The position numbers and the translations under genes are program-made. From Mixia osmundae IAM 14324 (Eukaryota > Basidiomycota > Mixiomycetes > Mixiales > Mixiaceae): a DNA stretch of 64,000 bases. The DNA lies in assembly GCF_000708205.1 (NCBI RefSeq), contig NW_014575547.1:88223-152222 (forward strand). Reading direction: 5' to 3'. Under the pieces are notes generated by a model. The model saw only the letters and a list, made by a program, of their open reading frames with translations. It was not told where the DNA came from and did no database searches. Shown here piece after piece: positions 11,276 to 21,256 of this stretch; positions within the stretch are counted from its first letter, which is position 1, and each line of letters opens with the position of its first letter.

Positions 11276-13137
11276 TCACTGAGTCGGCGGCATCTCATCT
11301 CGCGCCATGGCGCGTTTCCGCTTGCGCTCCTCCCAGCTCTCCAGATGCCCGTCCTCTTTCTGCACGCGCACTGTTCAGCACAGTGGAACGGAAGGGATGG
11401 CAAGTGACGTACGGCAGCCACGAAAGCAGCCAGATCTAGCAGACCTGCAAGCGATTCTTGTCCGACAGTCTTGATCTCTTCCGGCGGCAGAAGGAAGCCG
11501 TAGACGCCCAGATCACGTAGTTCGGCAGCGTATGACCAGACAACGCCAGCTGCGCCATACGTCCAATCGAGTGAATCGCCAGCAGCAGTGTAAGAGATCT
11601 CACACCGGCTTCCCGTCTGCACAAATGTCAGCCTGACGCTCGAAGATGCGAGCCTACTGACCTCAAAGACTGAGCCGTGTACCGAGCGAATCGCCTTGGC
11701 AGTATCGAGCGCAGCCTCGTACAGATTCTCTGCATCGCCAGGCTGCACTTCGCAGGAATAGCTGAATGGGAACATGAGCTGCTGTCCGAACGAGTGTACA
11801 TCCAGATAGGCCGTCACATCGTTGGCCTCGTCTAAGACGTAGTCGGCGATACGCAATGATTCGACGGAGTCAAACGCCCTGTAGCCTGGGAAGACTTCGT
11901 TGCATGGGTTTGGCCGATAGGGCTGTGCCCAGTGATAGCCAAAATTACGATTGATGTCAATGCCGAAGCAGTCCTGTCCTACTGGCTGGCGAGTCTTCTT
12001 CCATAGCCTATCGTCCGTGAACGTATAGGAGTATCCGTCGGGATTGACAGTAGGCACGAATGTGATCTCAAACACATTGAGGATACGCTGCAATTTCGCC
12101 GACACTTCGGTCGAAGCAGCTTCTCGCAAGATCTCAGAGGCCATGTAGAGCACCGTCGAGGGAGCGATCCATTCGCGAGCATGGGCACCGCCGGTGACGA
12201 GGAAGCCTAGCTTGTCCGGGTAGCCGTGTCTGCCTTTCTGCCGTCGGACAGCTTTCTTACTCCATTCTCGGCGAGGATGTCGATGCCTCCTGTGGCCACC
12301 ATGTAGGTATTCCTCTGCTACTGACAGGCCGAGTCGGCTTCTGAGAGCGTAATAGAACGATCTGACTGCATGCTTTGTGTGATGCCAGTGGTGCTTGACA
12401 AAGCCAGAGCGATGATGGTGGCGATGATGCCGCTGATGATGGCGTCCGTGACCATGACTGTGGCGATGGTGGCCTCTCTTGTGGCATGGAGGTCCGCCCG
12501 AGCTGTGAGGATGATCGTGCTCGAAATTGCTAATCTTGAGGCCCAAAATGTCCCGACCCTCGTATGATTTGCCCAGATTGACGACCCTCGCAAGCGCTGG
12601 ATAGTCTGATGCTAGCATACTCAGTATCGAATTGATAGCTTCGGGTGGGTGGAAGATGGAATGAATATCGCCAGGATCGGTCTCTAAATGCGCAGTCGCG
12701 TTCTCGAATGGGTTGGTCGAAGTGCTCATTGTAAACGTGTCACGCAGAGCCTCGAGACTGTGAGGTAGATGTCGTGCTTCTGTGGATTTGCGGGGCAGTC
12801 TGACGACAAAGTGAGACTGTGAAGCTTGCAGTAGATCTGCCTCATCCTTGTGTGACACAGAGTGAGCACGACGCGGTATTGCAAGCCAGAGGACGCGTAC
12901 TTCGAGCGATGCGATGGCCTCTTGCACAGTCTGTTGACTCATGCTTGCATCTGAAGAGTCTAGTCGCAAGAAGAGGTCGTGGCTATGATCGACGAGTTGG
13001 GAGCTCGAGGGATGATGCGCAGTCGGTAGCGCGAAAGTGATCTGTTGCTCGTTCTGATTGTTCGCTACCACACTCGGCGCAGCAGATGTCACTGCGAGCT
13101 GTGCGCCCAGCAGCGCAACGCAGGCTCTGGCTTTCAT
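11276..13137 (-). CDS. Secreted zinc metallocarboxypeptidase (M14) with His-rich insertion
   Basis: Three exons (13137-11662, 11616-11413, 11359-11276) give 587 aa. A signal peptide (MKARACVALLGAQLAVTSAA) precedes a propeptide-like region and an M14 carboxypeptidase domain. Zn ligands are visible: H319 and E322 in GGAHAREW, and H448 in YLDVHSFGQ. The substrate-binding Arg lies in DINRNFG (about residue 397) and the catalytic Glu is E524 in SYAAELRD. All active-site residues are present, so it should be active, unlike fungal Ecm14. A roughly 100-residue His/Arg-rich block (about 207-308) interrupts the domain between ILGLKISNFE and LGFLVTGGAH, where relatives have only a short loop. The last exon gives a charged tail. 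Both introns were placed by frame and motif continuity. Confidence 0.92.
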
Positions 13138-13284
13138 CCTCGGCCCTCAGTCTCTGGCACACGACCTTGGCTTAACGGCTGACTGCCACGTCTACCGAAT
13201 GCGCGATTTGCCGCATTTGCCCGGCGCGACCGACAGACTTGCAACGCTTTCACGACCGTCAAAAGCGCTCTGATTGCAAGAGTA

Positions 13285-15143
13285 ATGAGCAGTCTGATTG
13301 CTCGACGAGTCGCTGGCAGCGCAAGGGTAGCATCTAGATCAGCGAGCAAGCAAGTCGCAGTCGCAAGAGTCCAGCGAGCCAGTCTTGCTTCCCTCGCGTC
13401 TGCAAGCCTTTCCGCGCCAAAATCAGCCTCAATCTCGACAAGAGCTCGCGCATTCTCTTCCAGCGCCATGCTTGCGTCAGCCGGCAGCGAATCCGCCGAG
13501 CGCGGCCAGCCTGATCAGGTACGCAGACGGCGCGCGAAGCTTAGACCGTGCTGAGACGGCTAGCGCAGGAACTGATTGATATTGCCAAGTATGTGCACGA
13601 ATTCAAGATTGACAGCGCCCTTGCCTACGATACTGCTCGGCTCTGTCTCATCGACACACTTGGCTGCGGTCTCGAGGGATTGCGGGTGTCGAAGCAATGC
13701 TCAAACCTCATGGTAAGCTTCTGCCGGCCCAGTAAAAGACCCCCAGAGCTGAACGCATCACACCTAGGGCCCGGTGGTCGAAGGCACAGTGGTGCCCAAT
13801 GGTGCTCGTGTCCCAGGCACAGACTATGTGCTCGACCCAGTACGAGCGGCATTCGATATTGGCACCCAGATCCGCTGGCTCGACTTTAACGACTGCTTCC
13901 TTGCAGCCGAATGGGGTCATCCCTCTGACAACTTGGGCGCCATCATGGCAGTCGCAGACTACCTGTCTCAAGTCAACAAGGCTTCAGGCAAGCCCGCCCT
14001 CAAGGTCAAGGACATCCTCACCGGCATGATTATGGCGCACGAGATCCAAGGCTGTCTCGCGCTCGAGAACTCCTTCAACCGCGTCGGCTTAGATCACGTC
14101 GTGCTCGTCAAGGTCGCCTCGACGGCTGTCGTCTCAAAGATGATTGGTCTGTCACTCGAGCAGACTATTGATGCCGTCTCGCATGCCTGGATCGACGGAC
14201 AATCTCTCCGGACCTACCGTCACGCGCCCAACACCGGCTCGCGCAAGTCTTGGGCTGCCGGTGACGCTTGCGCGCGCGCCGTCAACATCGCTCTGCTCGT
14301 CCAGAAGGGAGAGGTCGGCTACCCGACCGCACTCACTGTACCGACTTGGGGCTTCTACGACGTTGCATTTGGCAAGAAGCCTTTCAAGTTCCAGCGTCCG
14401 TACGGCAGCTATATCATGGTACGCTCCCCGCTCTGATCGCGGACCAAGCTGATTCTGGGTGCAGGAAAATGTGCTCTTTAAGCTCGCAGCGCCTGCAGAA
14501 TTCCACGCGCAGACAGCCGTCGAAGGATCATTGATCCTTCACAAGAAGCTGAAGGAGATGGGCAAGAGCTCAGATGACATCAAGGAGGTCAAGATCCGCA
14601 CTCAAGAAGCTGCCATCCGCATCATCGATAAGAAGGGCAAGCTGCATTCGTTCGCCGACCGAGATCACACTGTGTGTCCATATCTGATGACGTCAACGAC
14701 TGACTGACTGACTGCCTTTATTACAGATCAACTACATGACGTCTATCCCGTTGATCTTCGGTCGTCTTGAGCCAGGCGACTACCTCGACGAAGTCGCTGC
14801 TGATCCTCGCATTGATGAGCTGCGCGCAAAGACCTACTGTGTCCAAGATCAATTCTTCAGCGAGGACTACCACAACCCAGACAGCCGTTCGATCGGCAAC
14901 GCCATCACCATCACCCTCAAGGACGGCACAGTGCTTGATGAAGTCGAGATCTTGTATCCGCTCGGTCACATGCGCCGTCGCGAGGAAGCCAAGCCCGTCC
15001 TGAATGCCAAGTTCAAGCGACACATCGATCATTGGTTCCCCGCCGAGCATGTCAAGAAGATCATCGACCTCACTGCTGACCAGGCCAAGCTCGAGGCAAC
15101 GGACGCGGACGAGTTTGCTGCTCTTTGGGTCAAAAAGGCATAA
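13285..15143 (+). CDS. PDH1: 2-methylcitrate dehydratase, mitochondrial (PrpD/MmgE family)
   Basis: Five exons (13285-13518, 13569-13712, 13768-14418, 14465-14671, 14727-15143) encode about 550 aa. The Arg/Ser/Ala-rich N-terminus without acidic residues looks like a mitochondrial presequence. The body matches Prp[51 protein letters not shown] and [16 protein letters not shown]. The enzyme dehydrates 2-methylcitrate in the methylcitrate cycle, which clears propionyl-CoA. All five exons join without frame conflict. Intron 4 (14672-14726) contains a short (TGAC)n run. The downstream gene is convergent, with about 100 bp between the two stops. Confidence 0.93.
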
Positions 15144-15243
15144 TTTATGCTGAGTGAGATGTAAGCGAGGATAGAATGCATGGACAGAGTCGCTCTGCAC
15201 CTGTGTTAGCATGACGCAGCTTGCATTTTTAGGGGCGATCAGT

Positions 15244-17788
15244 TTAGAGCTCGTCATGCTCGCTAACTGGCTCCTCGGCCGGCGCTTCTTTGAGTGCGTC
15301 AGGCGTGATCTTGTCCTTCAGATCCTTCCAATCTGGCCAATTCTTCGCTTGCTCTTCGATATTGGCTTTCACGCTGTCTGCTGCATCAGAGACAGCTTCA
15401 GCAGCTTGAGTGATAGGCGACGGGTCTACTGGAGGTGCTGGCTTGACATCGACCTTAGGCTGAGCGGTTTCGCTCACGCCAAGTGATCGTCTAAGCAAGG
15501 CCTCGATGCGAGAGAAGTACAGGTTCGCGTCCTTGACGTTGTAGCCAGATTTGACGAGAGAAGTGTCCCAGAGAATGTTGGTCAGCTCGCTCAAGTCAGC
15601 AGCTGCTGTTGCGTTGTCTTCGATATCGGCAACCTTTTCGAGCAAGCCCCTGATGAGAGGATGGTGCGGGTTAATCTCGAGTATACGCTTGGATTCGCGG
15701 ATGAACTTGGTCATAAAATCTTCGCCAGTCTTGCCACTCTGTGCTGCCATGAGACGCTCCATGTTGGCAGTCCAGGCGTACGAGTCTGCGGTGACGGCAC
15801 AAGGACTGGTCGTCAATCGCGTGCTCAACACAACTGCGGCACCGTCAGCTTGCTCGCTTGCGAATGCAACGAGGCGTACCTTCGCTAACGGATGCGTCCA
15901 GCTCCTTCTTAAGGTAAGCCACAAGAGGTTCGTATTCCTCCTTGAGCTCTGCCTCTGCAGCCTTTGAGTCATCATCGTCTTCGTCGCCAAAGATGAGTCC
16001 CTTCTTGGCGACGTCCTGGAACTTCATGCCTTCGTACTCCGGCACAGAAGAAGCGATTATCTCGTCCATGGGTTCCGTCAGGTAGAGCACTTCGTATCCG
16101 CGCGCGAGAGCCGTCTCGACAAAAGGGCTCTTCTCGAGGATCTCCTTGCTCTGTCCTGCTCCCGCCATGTAGTACATCTGCGTCTGGCCCTGCTTCCTGC
16201 GAGACACGTAGTCATCGAGGGAAGTGAAATCGTCGACGCTGGTTCTGAATCGGATGAGCTTGAGCAGTCGGGGTGCGAGCTTCTTGTCCTCGGCATGTGC
16301 TAGCTTGAAGGGTGTCGCAGCATACGTATGGAACTCCTTGTACGTTGCGGGATCATTCTTGGCAGCGTTTGTGAACATCTCGATCGCTTTTCGCAGGATG
16401 GCGCTCTGAATCTGCTTGAGTGAGCGATTGTGCTGGAGTGTATCACGGCCAACATTGAGCGGCAGATCGTCGGCGTCGATGACGACTTTGACCCAGTTCA
16501 GCCACTTTGGCAAGAACTCGTCGCCCAAATCAGAGGTGATGAAGACGCGTTTGACGTAGAGACGCGCAGAATTCTGCGACTGGTAAGACTTTGTGTAGAA
16601 GTCGCCGACGATAGTCTTGGGTGCATAGATGAGTGCCTTGAAGGATGTTCTGCCTGCATCGCCGGAGAAGTGGGTCCACATGGCCGGTTCGGGCCCTTCT
16701 TCTGGAATTGGGTTGCTGTCCTTGTTGAGGACGTTCTTGTAAAAGGAGATGTACTCTTCCGAGGTGACATTCTTTGGATCTCGCATCCAGATAGGAGGAC
16801 GATCGTTGATCCTCGACCACTTTTGAACAGTCACCCGCGTGTCGGCGGCTTTCTTCTTTGGCTTCTCGATAATGTTGCCATCTTCATCAAACTCAGGCTC
16901 GGCAGCGTCATCGATGGCTGACTGGCGAGTGTCTTCGTCATCCCGTGGGATGGTACCCGTCGTCGATGTCCAGAGATAGATGGGTGCAGACGTGGCAAAT
17001 TCAGAGTGCTTTGCCACAAGTTCCTTGATCTTGTCTGTGCCGAGGTACTCTTGCGCATCATCTTTGAGGAACCTGCTCCCAGGCGTCAGAGCGAGCGCAC
17101 CATTAGCGAGTGAACATACAGAGTGATCTCTGTGCCTCTGCCGAGGGTGATGCCGCGAGGATCCTCTCTGATTTTGAACTCTGCCGCGTCTGCCTCGCTC
17201 TCAAAGACCCATTGAACGGGATCGTTGTTGGCTTTCGAGGCAACTTGCACGCGATCTGCGACGAGGAAGGAAGAGTAGAAGCCCAGGCCGAATTGACCTA
17301 GACGAGCGGATGAGCTCAAAGCAGGCCATGACGACCACTCAGCGCGTACCGATGAGGTTGGCGCCTGCGCCGGTCTTGCCCTCGCCAGACTCGAGCTTGC
17401 TCAAGAATTCTGATGTACCCGATCTAGCGATCGTTCCCAGGTTCTTCGTGAGGTCCTCCTTGCTCATACCGATGCCATAGTCGGTAATCGTGAGCGTCTT
17501 CGTGTTGGCATCCGTCTTGATGGATATATTCAGGTAAGGCGCATCCGAATCTGTCAAGATGGTACTGTCCGTGAGAGCCTGGAACCTCAGCTTCTCGAGA
17601 GCGTCGCCTGCGTTGGAGACAAGCTCTCGTAGGAAGACATCTCTGTGATGGTAGAGGTGTGACACGACCACTCGCATGAGCCGAGCTACGTCCGACTGGA
17701 ACTGCAGCGTCTCCTCCTCTGCTCGCACAGGTGTGCCTGACCATGCCAGCCAGGCTCCTAGCGCTAGCGCTGCTGATCTGACCCTCAT
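15244..17788 (-). CDS. Endoplasmic reticulum Hsp90 (endoplasmin, GRP94-like) ending in HDEL
   Basis: Four exons (17788-17350, 17297-17120, 17072-15880, 15833-15244) encode 799 aa. A signal peptide ([16 protein letters not shown], cleaved near ...PVRAEE) precedes the GHKL ATPase domain ([46 protein letters not shown]). An acidic linker, the middle domain ([11 protein letters not shown]...) and the C-terminal dimer domain ([18 protein letters not shown]) follow. The last four residues are HDEL, the ER retrieval signal. It is an ATP-dependent chaperone of the ER lumen. This is notable because ascomycete yeasts lack GRP94; several other fungi keep it. Splice sites are all GT-AG and reproduce conserved Hsp90 blocks exactly. 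The start lies about 118 bp from the divergent Mpp6 start. Confidence 0.95.
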
Positions 17789-17905
17789 CTCTGAGCGACT
17801 GCTTGTCACAAAGTTGTGGAGGCAGCGAGTCGCGAGAGAGGGCGACGACGACGTGTCGACGTGTCGACCCTTGCAGCCTTGCAGACGATCTGGCAACTGT
17901 CCAAG

Positions 17906-18715
17906 ATGCCTCCTCAGCTCTCATCGACCACGCTCGGGCTCAAGTTCATGCAGAGAGGCAATGCCAACAAATCACAAGCCACGTCTGAGCCTGCCCAGCC
18001 TAGCATCGTCCCTTCACCGAGCGCGATCGCACTTGGCAAACGTCGTGCTCCTTCGCCGCCTGTTGCTGCTCCACCTGCCGCCGTCAATGGCAAGCTTGCC
18101 ACAGTCTCGGCAAGCGCACCTGCCGCAAAGCGAGTGCGCTATGTGACGGAAACCTCTCTGCTCAGCTTTCCCTTGGCCGGCTCTTCATCTGCTGCCACGC
18201 CGTTGCAGACTGGCCGAAGAACGTATGGCATCGCCGAGCCAGCACCCGCTGAAGCGAAAGACGAGGAGGAGGCCGCAGACAGTGAGACTGAAGCAGAGAA
18301 GGAGTCACAGAGGATTCTGGCCAACCTCGCGCCTTCACTTTCCAGCGCGATATCACAGGCGCGCAGACCACAAGACAAGGCCAAACGGCAGCCGCCACTG
18401 TCAGCTCCCACGCCCGAACAGCGCGAAGCGCACCGGCAGAGGGAGGCCCGGCTCGAAGCAGAAGGGACGGAGCGTATCATTCCCGTCAAAGAGAAAGCGT
18501 CACACGCTGGCAAGTCGGCGAACGGCTTCATGAAGCCAGGCGGCTACGATGCTATCACGGCAGCCGAACCACGCACTGTCGTACCGGCAGAGCCAGAAGA
18601 TGGAGACAGCATCAAACCTCAAACGCTGGACGAGATCCGCGCGGCGCAGAAGAAAGACAAGAAAGCAAGGAGGGCGCTCAGAAAGGCTGCTGCCGCTCAG
18701 ACAGCCGGAAACTAG
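17906..18715 (+). CDS. MPP6: M-phase phosphoprotein 6 family (Mpp6, nuclear exosome cofactor)
   Basis: A single exon of 269 aa. The N-terminal LGLKFMQRGN is the diagnostic MPP6 motif (KFMKR/KFMQR) that docks this protein on the nuclear exosome, where it aids Mtr4-dependent RNA decay and 5.8S rRNA maturation. A second conserved patch, NGFMKPGGYDAI near residue 205-220, also fits the family. The rest is basic, Ala/Pro-rich and probably disordered, ending in a Lys/Arg/Ala-rich helix. The start at 17906 is chosen because the conserved segment begins within 12 residues; the open frame extends further upstream without conserved sequence. Assignment rests on the two short motifs. Confidence 0.78.
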   Translation: MPPQLSSTTLGLKFMQRGNANKSQATSEPAQPSIVPSPSAIALGKRRAPSPPVAAPPAAVNGKLATVSASAPAAKRVRYVTETSLLSFPLAGSSSAATPLQTGRRTYGIAEPAPAEAKDEEEAADSETEAEKESQRILANLAPSLSSAISQARRPQDKAKRQPPLSAPTPEQREAHRQREARLEAEGTERIIPVKEKASHAGKSANGFMKPGGYDAITAAEPRTVVPAEPEDGDSIKPQTLDEIRAAQKKDKKARRALRKAAAAQTAGN

Positions 18716-18823
18716 CACATGAAGCAATCATGCATTGTCTGTTGTCATCCTATGCAGCATATTCAGCCTGTTGTCCTCGCGGCAATGTTTGCAAACTGAC
18801 CTCTAGAGAGCGCCGCGCCGCGC

Positions 18824-19237
18824 TCAATGGTGATTCGACTTGTGATGCTTCAGATGCATCTGGTCTGAGGCCTCACCTCGTCAGCTCGGCAGAAGCGAGC
18901 CCAACAGCGGACTCACAGTGAATCGTGTAGCTGATGAGGAAGACGCCGACAATGGCGTGAACGAGCGGAGCCGCGCTAGCATTCTCTCCATCAAAGTAGC
19001 GAGCCTTGTATCTCGCCACAGGGTTCAGTCCGGGCGAGTTGTGGGGCGCAGGTCCCTTGGGCAGCTTCGAGTAAAAGTCGATGACCCTCGTCATGCGTTG
19101 TGCTGTCTTTTGCGCCCCGATAGCATTGGGTGACGCAATCTTGGGCGGTATCAGTGTGCGCAGCCTGCATCCCTCGCTGCAGATTAGCAGACATTCGGAG
19201 GACCTGCTGAGCCGAGAAGAACGCACGAGGAAGCCAT
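18824..19237 (-). CDS. ATP17: Mitochondrial F1Fo ATP synthase subunit f
   Basis: Three exons (19237-19227, 19164-18917, 18864-18824) encode 99 aa. The first coding exon is only 11 nt (MASS boundary) and the last only 41 nt. The spliced protein contains RTLIPPKIASPNAIG, RVIDFYSKLPKGPAP and ARYFDGENASAAPLVHAI. A membrane helix and a basic tail ending QMHLKHHKSNHH follow. This is the pattern of fungal Atp17, a small stator-associated subunit of the inner membrane. Without the final splice the frame would run to 18873 with a tail lacking the conserved QMHLKHHK ending; that ending is why the intron 18916-18865 is proposed. Confidence 0.88.
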
Positions 19238-19559
19238 CTTGCTGTCGCTGCTGAGTCTCGCAGCAGTCGGCAAGCGCCTTGTCCTGTTTGTTGCATTTAC
19301 TGTCTGCGCGTGTTTGCCTTTGCGCGATGCCACGCTTGCCTGGAATCTGTCTCTCATCCTTCACGGCTCCATGATTCCTTCCTCATCGTCGGCTTCTGCG
19401 CGGATATTGTCGTATTTCACAGCTACATGGTGCTGTTCCGGTCTCGAGAAGGCGAGATCTCGAAGATCGAGGCACCAGTCGCCAGCACGCATCGGTACCC
19501 AGCCTTCGTGACCTTATGTATCGCCAGCTGTCTTCGAGTGATCAGAAATTGACATACGA
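19238..19559. other. Interval without a supported gene
   Basis: Between the ATP17 start and the degenerate U2 copy there are open frames on the plus strand, one running to about 19552. They lack an ATG near their start and show no recognisable domain. I see no promoter, tRNA or repeat that I can support. Confidence 0.5.
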
Positions 19560-19728
19560 ACCGGTACGTGAGAGTGTGATACGAGTCAGCATTGCGAAAG
19601 GACCGACAGCAAGCCATCGAATCGATTGAGGCACGAAAGATCAGAAGACCTTTTGTTAGGTCGATGACCTGATTCTAGAGTTTCGTCTGCCAAGAACAGA
19701 TACTACACTTCATCAGAGTCAAAAGGCC
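19560..19728 (-). pseudogene. U2 snRNA pseudogene / degenerate copy
   Basis: Read on the minus strand, these 169 nt align without gaps to 20879-21047 on the plus strand, with about 15 differences (near 91% identity). The branch-point-pairing stretch GTGTAGTATCTGTTCTT is intact. Changes fall in places that matter: GGCT to GACT in stem I, GATCAAG to GATGAAG in the part that pairs with U6, and three changes that destroy one arm of stem IIa. Homology stops at the GGCC near the 5' end, so the first ~10 nt and the TATA box of the other copy are missing. This suggests a 5'-truncated, non-functional copy, though low-level expression of a variant cannot be excluded. Confidence 0.75.
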
Positions 19729-19941
19729 TGTTGACGAAAAAGCATTAGCAACCTGAATAGCGACCGAGCTAAAAGTGACTGGGCAGAAACGGTTTTTGGG
19801 TTGGCGCTCACATCTACCCCTTGATGTGCCTCGATACACCTCTGTCATTCCACTCAATGATAGACCTTTTAGCTATACGAAGAGTATGCTCACGTCTGAA
19901 ATAGAAGCCTCGGTGATCAGCCTCTTCAGGATCGTCTCTAA

Positions 19942-20478
19942 ATTTGCCTCACGCATTCCAGGGACTCCGTCTTATCTAAAGGAGCGGCTGAAGCCCTGCA
20001 GCTGTCAGACGTCAGACCGCGACCCATTTCACTTCCGGAACGAAACAGAGATGATGCCATCATAACGCCGCTTCCGCAAGCAACGCATGCTCGAGATCTA
20101 CTCTGTACACGTTCCATAGCGCCTTACATTGCTCGAGAGCCTTTGCCCGCTGTCGTTGACATCATACTAGACATATCAACGCTGTCGGATCTCATCGCGC
20201 ATTACGAACTCCCTGGTGACGCTTTCTCAGACTCTGCACGACGCTCTCCGTCGATGAGCTCGATCTGTCAAGATCATCATCGAGACGGTACAGAGTGGCC
20301 GCAATTCAAAGCCATCTACCATACTCTAGGCAATGGCGACGTGCCTCTAAGTCTCGGTCAGCCAACAACAGGCATGGATGCCATCTCTCGTTATCTGAAT
20401 ACAAGTGCAGTCTCATGTGCTTTTGTGAATGCTGGCTTGTCCCTCAAACGCTGGCAAGTATCGATCGCTGACTTCTGA
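19942..20478 (+). other. Long open frame between the U2 copies, status unknown
   Basis: A stop-free plus-strand frame of about 178 codons lies between the inverted U2 copies. It lacks an ATG at its 5' end, so it would need an upstream spliced exon. A plausible GTGATC...TTCCAG intron just upstream (about 19913-19961) does not join it in frame. The translation (for example EPLPAVVDIILDISTLSDLI) is protein-like in composition, but I recognise no family. It may be an orphan gene, a decayed gene or chance. The rest of 19729-20840 shows nothing I can support. Confidence 0.22.
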
Positions 20479-20840
20479 AGGCTCTCAAGCCCATGAGACA
20501 TAGATTCGGCTGCCCCGCGGGCGAATTCGGCGACGGCGAACGCAGCGTGCAATAGCTTGTGTGAGATCATGACGTGTGCTCTGCACTCGCAGCCCATGCA
20601 TAGCTGGCGTTGGGCATCTCTTTTACGTGCGAGCGAGCGTGCGCGAGTGTTTGGGCTGAGAATGTATGCAAAAGGATAGAACAACGCTCGATCTGATCTA
20701 TCGAAGTGCTTTGAAAAGGCAAATGTAAGCCTGCCGACCGTATCAAGCATCGGTATGTCCACTGCACTGAGGTCGAGTCCTGTTCTACATTGTCCAACAG
20801 CCGTTGTGCCTTGATCACACTGAATCTTCTGGAAATTAGG

Positions 20841-20849
20841 TATATATAG
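20841..20849 (+). promoter_or_regulatory. TATA box of the U2 snRNA gene
   Basis: The sequence TATATATAG starts about 27 nt before the inferred U2 5' end, the usual TATA-to-start distance for RNA polymerase II. The degenerate inverted copy has no counterpart at this position. Confidence 0.6.
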
Positions 20850-20867
20850 TTTGCGCTGACTCGCAGG

Positions 20868-21047
20868 ACACCGTTTCTGGCCTTTTGGCTTTGATCAAGT
20901 GTAGTATCTGTTCTTTCTAGACGAAACTCTAGAATTAGGTCATCGACCTAACAAAAGTTTCTCTGATCTTTCGCGCCTGAATCGATTCGATGGCTTGCTG
21001 TCGGTCCTTTCGCAATGCTGGCTCGTATCACACTTTCGCGTACCGGT
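20868..21047 (+). ncRNA. U2 spliceosomal snRNA
   Basis: The 5' half contains the near-universal U2 stretch GGCCTTTTGGCT, then GATCAAGTGTAGTATCTG (18 nt). This holds the U6-pairing segment and the GTAGTA that pairs with intron branch sites. Stem IIa can form (TTCTAG...CTAGAA), followed by a perfect 7-bp hairpin TTAGGTC/GACCTAA. The 5' end is set from the TATA distance and alignment to U2. The 3' end is uncertain; similarity to the inverted copy runs to 21047. A classical Sm site (AATTTTTGG) is not evident after the stems; GATCTTTCG, kept in both copies, is the best candidate. It is judged the functional copy because key pairing residues are intact. Confidence 0.85.
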
Positions 21048-21256
21048 GTTAAGGCATCCCCTTCTTTTTTGGCTTTTCCTTTTTCTGCTCCACCTTGCTG
21101 TACGCGTCAGCCGAAGCGGGTTGTACACCACGCATGGCTGCCACGACTGGCCTGACGACTCGGTTTTGAAATCACATCCGGCTTGCGCTCGGTCGATCGC
21201 ATAGACAAACATTATGTATGACATGCTACGGTGGGGCGTGAGAAAAGATTTTACCG

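Noticed and set aside
14697-14716. TGAC tandem run in the 2-methylcitrate dehydratase gene
   Set aside because: It is a short simple repeat inside an intron; unlikely to be functional beyond spacing.
20391-20762. Minus-strand frame near the U2 gene
   Set aside because: No domain, no promoter or splice signals, and it overlaps another open frame; not reported as a gene.
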